A DNA stretch of 8,092 nt. Origin: Rickettsiales bacterium. GTDB taxonomy: Bacteria; Pseudomonadota; Alphaproteobacteria; Rickettsiales; Deianiraeaceae. Of this stretch, positions 6,781 through 8,092 are shown piece by piece (position 1 is the stretch's first letter; each line of letters begins with the position of its first letter). The position numbers and the translations under genes were made by a program. Location: positions 1-8,092 of the forward strand of contig CANDYN010000048.1 in the NCBI GenBank assembly GCA_947424985.1, written 5' to 3'. The notes below the pieces were generated by a model. It was not told where the DNA came from and made no database searches. It saw only the letters and a list, made by a program, of their open reading frames with translations.

Positions 6781-7986
6781 TTAAACTAAATCTTTAACAA
6801 ACCCCTCAATCGCCCCAAGCCCACGCTCTATAGTCTTCATATCGGTTGAAAATGAAAGACGAAAATGGTCAGGAACTCCAAAAGCCTCGCCTGAAACCGT
6901 TGCAACAAATTTTTCCTCAAGTAACTTTTCACAAAAATCGTTTCCGGAATTAATCACAGCTCCAGATTTCGCTTTCTTTCCAATCAAAGCTTCAATCGAA
7001 GAAAAAGCGTAAAATGCTCCCTGCCCTTTGATTGTTTTTATTCCAGAAATTTCCGATAATCTCTTAAAAACAAAATCACGCCTTGCCTGCATTTCAGACC
7101 GCATAGATAAAATAAATTTCATACTCTCAGGGCTTCTTAAGGCGAAAGCCGCCGCATATTGCCCAATTGCACTTGGACTTGACGTCGATTGAGACTGAAT
7201 CGTGCGCATAGCATTAATCAAATCCAAATTTTTACACGCCGCATAGCCAATCCTAAACCCTGTCATAGAATACGCCTTTGAAACTCCATTGATGATCATA
7301 ACGCGACTCGCTAAATCTGGCACGATATTTAGTAATGTATAAAATTTTTCTCCATCAAAAATCATGTGCTCATAAATATCGTCGCACATAATATTTACCT
7401 GTGGGAATTTTCTTAAAACCCTTGCTAGATCCTCAAAATGCTCTTTTTTGTATATAACTCCGGTTGGATTCGAAGGTGAGTTTAAAATAAGCCACTTTGT
7501 TTTTGAGGTAATAGCGGCCTCAAGCTTGTTTCCACTTAAGATAAAACCCTTATCCATAGTGGTTTTTATATCCACAGGAACACCATCAAACATTTTTACA
7601 ATATCAATATACGAAACCCAAGACGGCGACGGAATTATAACTTCATCGCCCGGATTTATACTCGCTGCAAATGCATTAAAAATCGCCTGTTTCGCCCCGG
7701 TTGAAACCGAAATTTCATTGGGTTTATATTCAAGCTCATTTTCTCTTTTTAATTTTTCACAAATCGCATTTTTTAAATCCAAAGTTCCGTCAACCATAGT
7801 ATATTTCGTATGCCCCAATCTCATTGCCTCAGTTGCCGCATCGCATATATGTTTCGGCGTATTAAAATCCGGCTCACCAACGCTAAAATCAACAACATCA
7901 ATTCCACTAGCCTTTAACTCTTTTGCCTTATTTGACATGGCAATCGTCGGAGAAGGTTTGATTTTTTGTAACAAATTTGAAATCAT
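6781..7986 (-). CDS. aatA: aspartate aminotransferase, class I PLP-dependent (AatA/AspC type)
   Basis: A cytosolic pyridoxal phosphate enzyme of fold type I that exchanges the amino group between aspartate/2-oxoglutarate and oxaloacetate/glutamate. Alphaproteobacterial relatives often also act on prephenate or aromatic substrates. The ATG at 7986 gives 401 aa, the family's usual length, and begins with LLQKIKPSPTIAMSNKAKEL, very like alphaproteobacterial AatA. Visible hallmarks (401-aa numbering): VGEPDF (36-41), TKYTMVDG, STGAKQAIFNAF, PSPSWVSY, NSPSNPTG with Asn173, CDDIYEH with Asp203 and Tyr205, SKAYSMTGFRIGY with PLP lysine Lys237, QSQSTSSPSAI, and RLSFS with substrate-carboxylate Arg376. 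MTGFRIG has Phe where Trp is more usual, a common substitution. An in-frame TTG at 8061 would add 25 hydrophobic residues not expected in this family, so it was rejected. It is the first gene of a probable two-gene unit with the 251-aa protein. Confidence 0.94.
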   Translation of the reverse strand: MISNLLQKIKPSPTIAMSNKAKELKASGIDVVDFSVGEPDFNTPKHICDAATEAMRLGHTKYTMVDGTLDLKNAICEKLKRENELEYKPNEISVSTGAKQAIFNAFAASINPGDEVIIPSPSWVSYIDIVKMFDGVPVDIKTTMDKGFILSGNKLEAAITSKTKWLILNSPSNPTGVIYKKEHFEDLARVLRKFPQVNIMCDDIYEHMIFDGEKFYTLLNIVPDLASRVMIINGVSKAYSMTGFRIGYAACKNLDLINAMRTIQSQSTSSPSAIGQYAAAFALRSPESMKFILSMRSEMQARRDFVFKRLSEISGIKTIKGQGAFYAFSSIEALIGKKAKSGAVINSGNDFCEKLLEEKFVATVSGEAFGVPDHFRLSFSTDMKTIERGLGAIEGFVKDLV

Positions 7987-8034
7987 ATAAAAAGCTATAA
8001 TTTGCCAAATTAAAATCAAAAAATAATTAATTGC

Positions 8035-8061
8035 AATATAAAAAATACAATTTATAGTCAA
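8035..8061 (-). promoter_or_regulatory. possible promoter upstream of aatA
   Basis: On the minus strand TTGACT (8061-8056) is a five-of-six match to the -35 consensus. It is followed after 15 bp by TATATT (8040-8035), a possible -10. Transcription would start near 8028, leaving a leader of about 40 nt before the ATG at 7986. The 15-bp spacer is shorter than ideal and the region is very AT-rich, so the call is tentative. I see no other gene in 7987-8092. Confidence 0.28.
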
Positions 8062-8073
8062 AAAGACTGTAAA
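8051..8073. repeat. imperfect inverted repeat upstream of aatA
   Basis: TTTATAGTC (8051-8059) and GACTGTAAA (8065-8073) pair over nine positions around an AAAAA loop. On plus-strand RNA one pair is G-U; on minus-strand RNA it becomes an A-C mismatch. It overlaps the possible -35 of aatA, so it could be a regulator-binding dyad or the remains of a terminator for a leftward gene beyond the window. Confidence 0.35.
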
Positions 8074-8092
8074 AATATATGAAAATAACAGA

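Noticed and set aside
7448..7990. A 180-codon plus-strand open frame antisense to aatA.
   Set aside because: It is a shadow of a conserved PLP enzyme frame; hydrophobic stretches in it mirror the codon composition of the real gene.
7987..8061. An upstream TTG start for aatA that would add a 25-residue hydrophobic leader resembling a membrane anchor or signal peptide.
   Set aside because: The family starts at the LLQKIKPSPTIA region, the ATG at 7986 gives the normal length, and the added residues are what AT-rich noncoding DNA encodes by chance.
1..8092. A search by eye for CRISPR arrays, insertion sequences, tRNA genes, toxin-antitoxin pairs or a phage-defence cassette.
   Set aside because: No repeat-spacer pattern, transposase, terminal repeats, tRNA-like cloverleaf or defence-type domain was seen; genes fill nearly all the window and most are core metabolism.

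Overview
This is an AT-rich, gene-dense bacterial chromosome segment with six protein genes, five complete and one cut by the left edge. No mobile element, CRISPR array, tRNA or rRNA is visible. The product types and several family details fit an alphaproteobacterium, most likely a Rickettsiales-like or other reduced-genome, host-associated lineage. The clues are the strong A/T bias, an AspC-type aminotransferase resembling Rickettsia AatA, a small protein resembling the DUF2610 family known from Rickettsiales, a pyruvate phosphate dikinase, and almost no Shine-Dalgarno sequences. A complete dxs means the MEP isoprenoid pathway is probably kept, which argues against Rickettsia itself and for a relative of the Anaplasmataceae, Midichloriaceae or Deianiraeaceae. 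This placement is inference. All six visible stop codons are TAA (pssA has no stop in the window), and Trp is encoded by TGG, so the code looks standard.

Layout. Positions 1-3008 form a leftward cluster: dxs (DXP synthase), then a 108-aa DUF2610-like protein, then pssA (phosphatidylserine synthase, 3' end outside the window). The gaps of 43 and 12 bp suggest one operon. A 120-bp divergent spacer (3009-3128) separates dxs from rightward ppdK and holds a perfect 14-bp AT palindrome that gives a TATAAT on each strand. ppdK is followed after 1 bp by a 75-aa two-helix membrane protein of the DUF2798 type. This rightward unit ends head-on against a leftward pair, an aspartate aminotransferase (aatA/aspC) and an unrecognised 251-aa protein 7 bp downstream of it. 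The two units share a TTAA at 6018-6021, so each stop codon lies inside the other gene.

How the genes work together. PPDK interconverts phosphoenolpyruvate and pyruvate. DXS uses pyruvate and glyceraldehyde 3-phosphate to start isoprenoid synthesis. The aminotransferase links aspartate and glutamate to oxaloacetate and 2-oxoglutarate. PssA uses CDP-diacylglycerol and serine to start phosphatidylethanolamine synthesis. This is core carbon, nitrogen and envelope metabolism. I did not find a convincing new multi-gene system. The least explained items are the 251-aa protein, the DUF2610-like protein inside a lipid/isoprenoid operon, the symmetric promoter palindrome, and the terminator-less convergent overlap.
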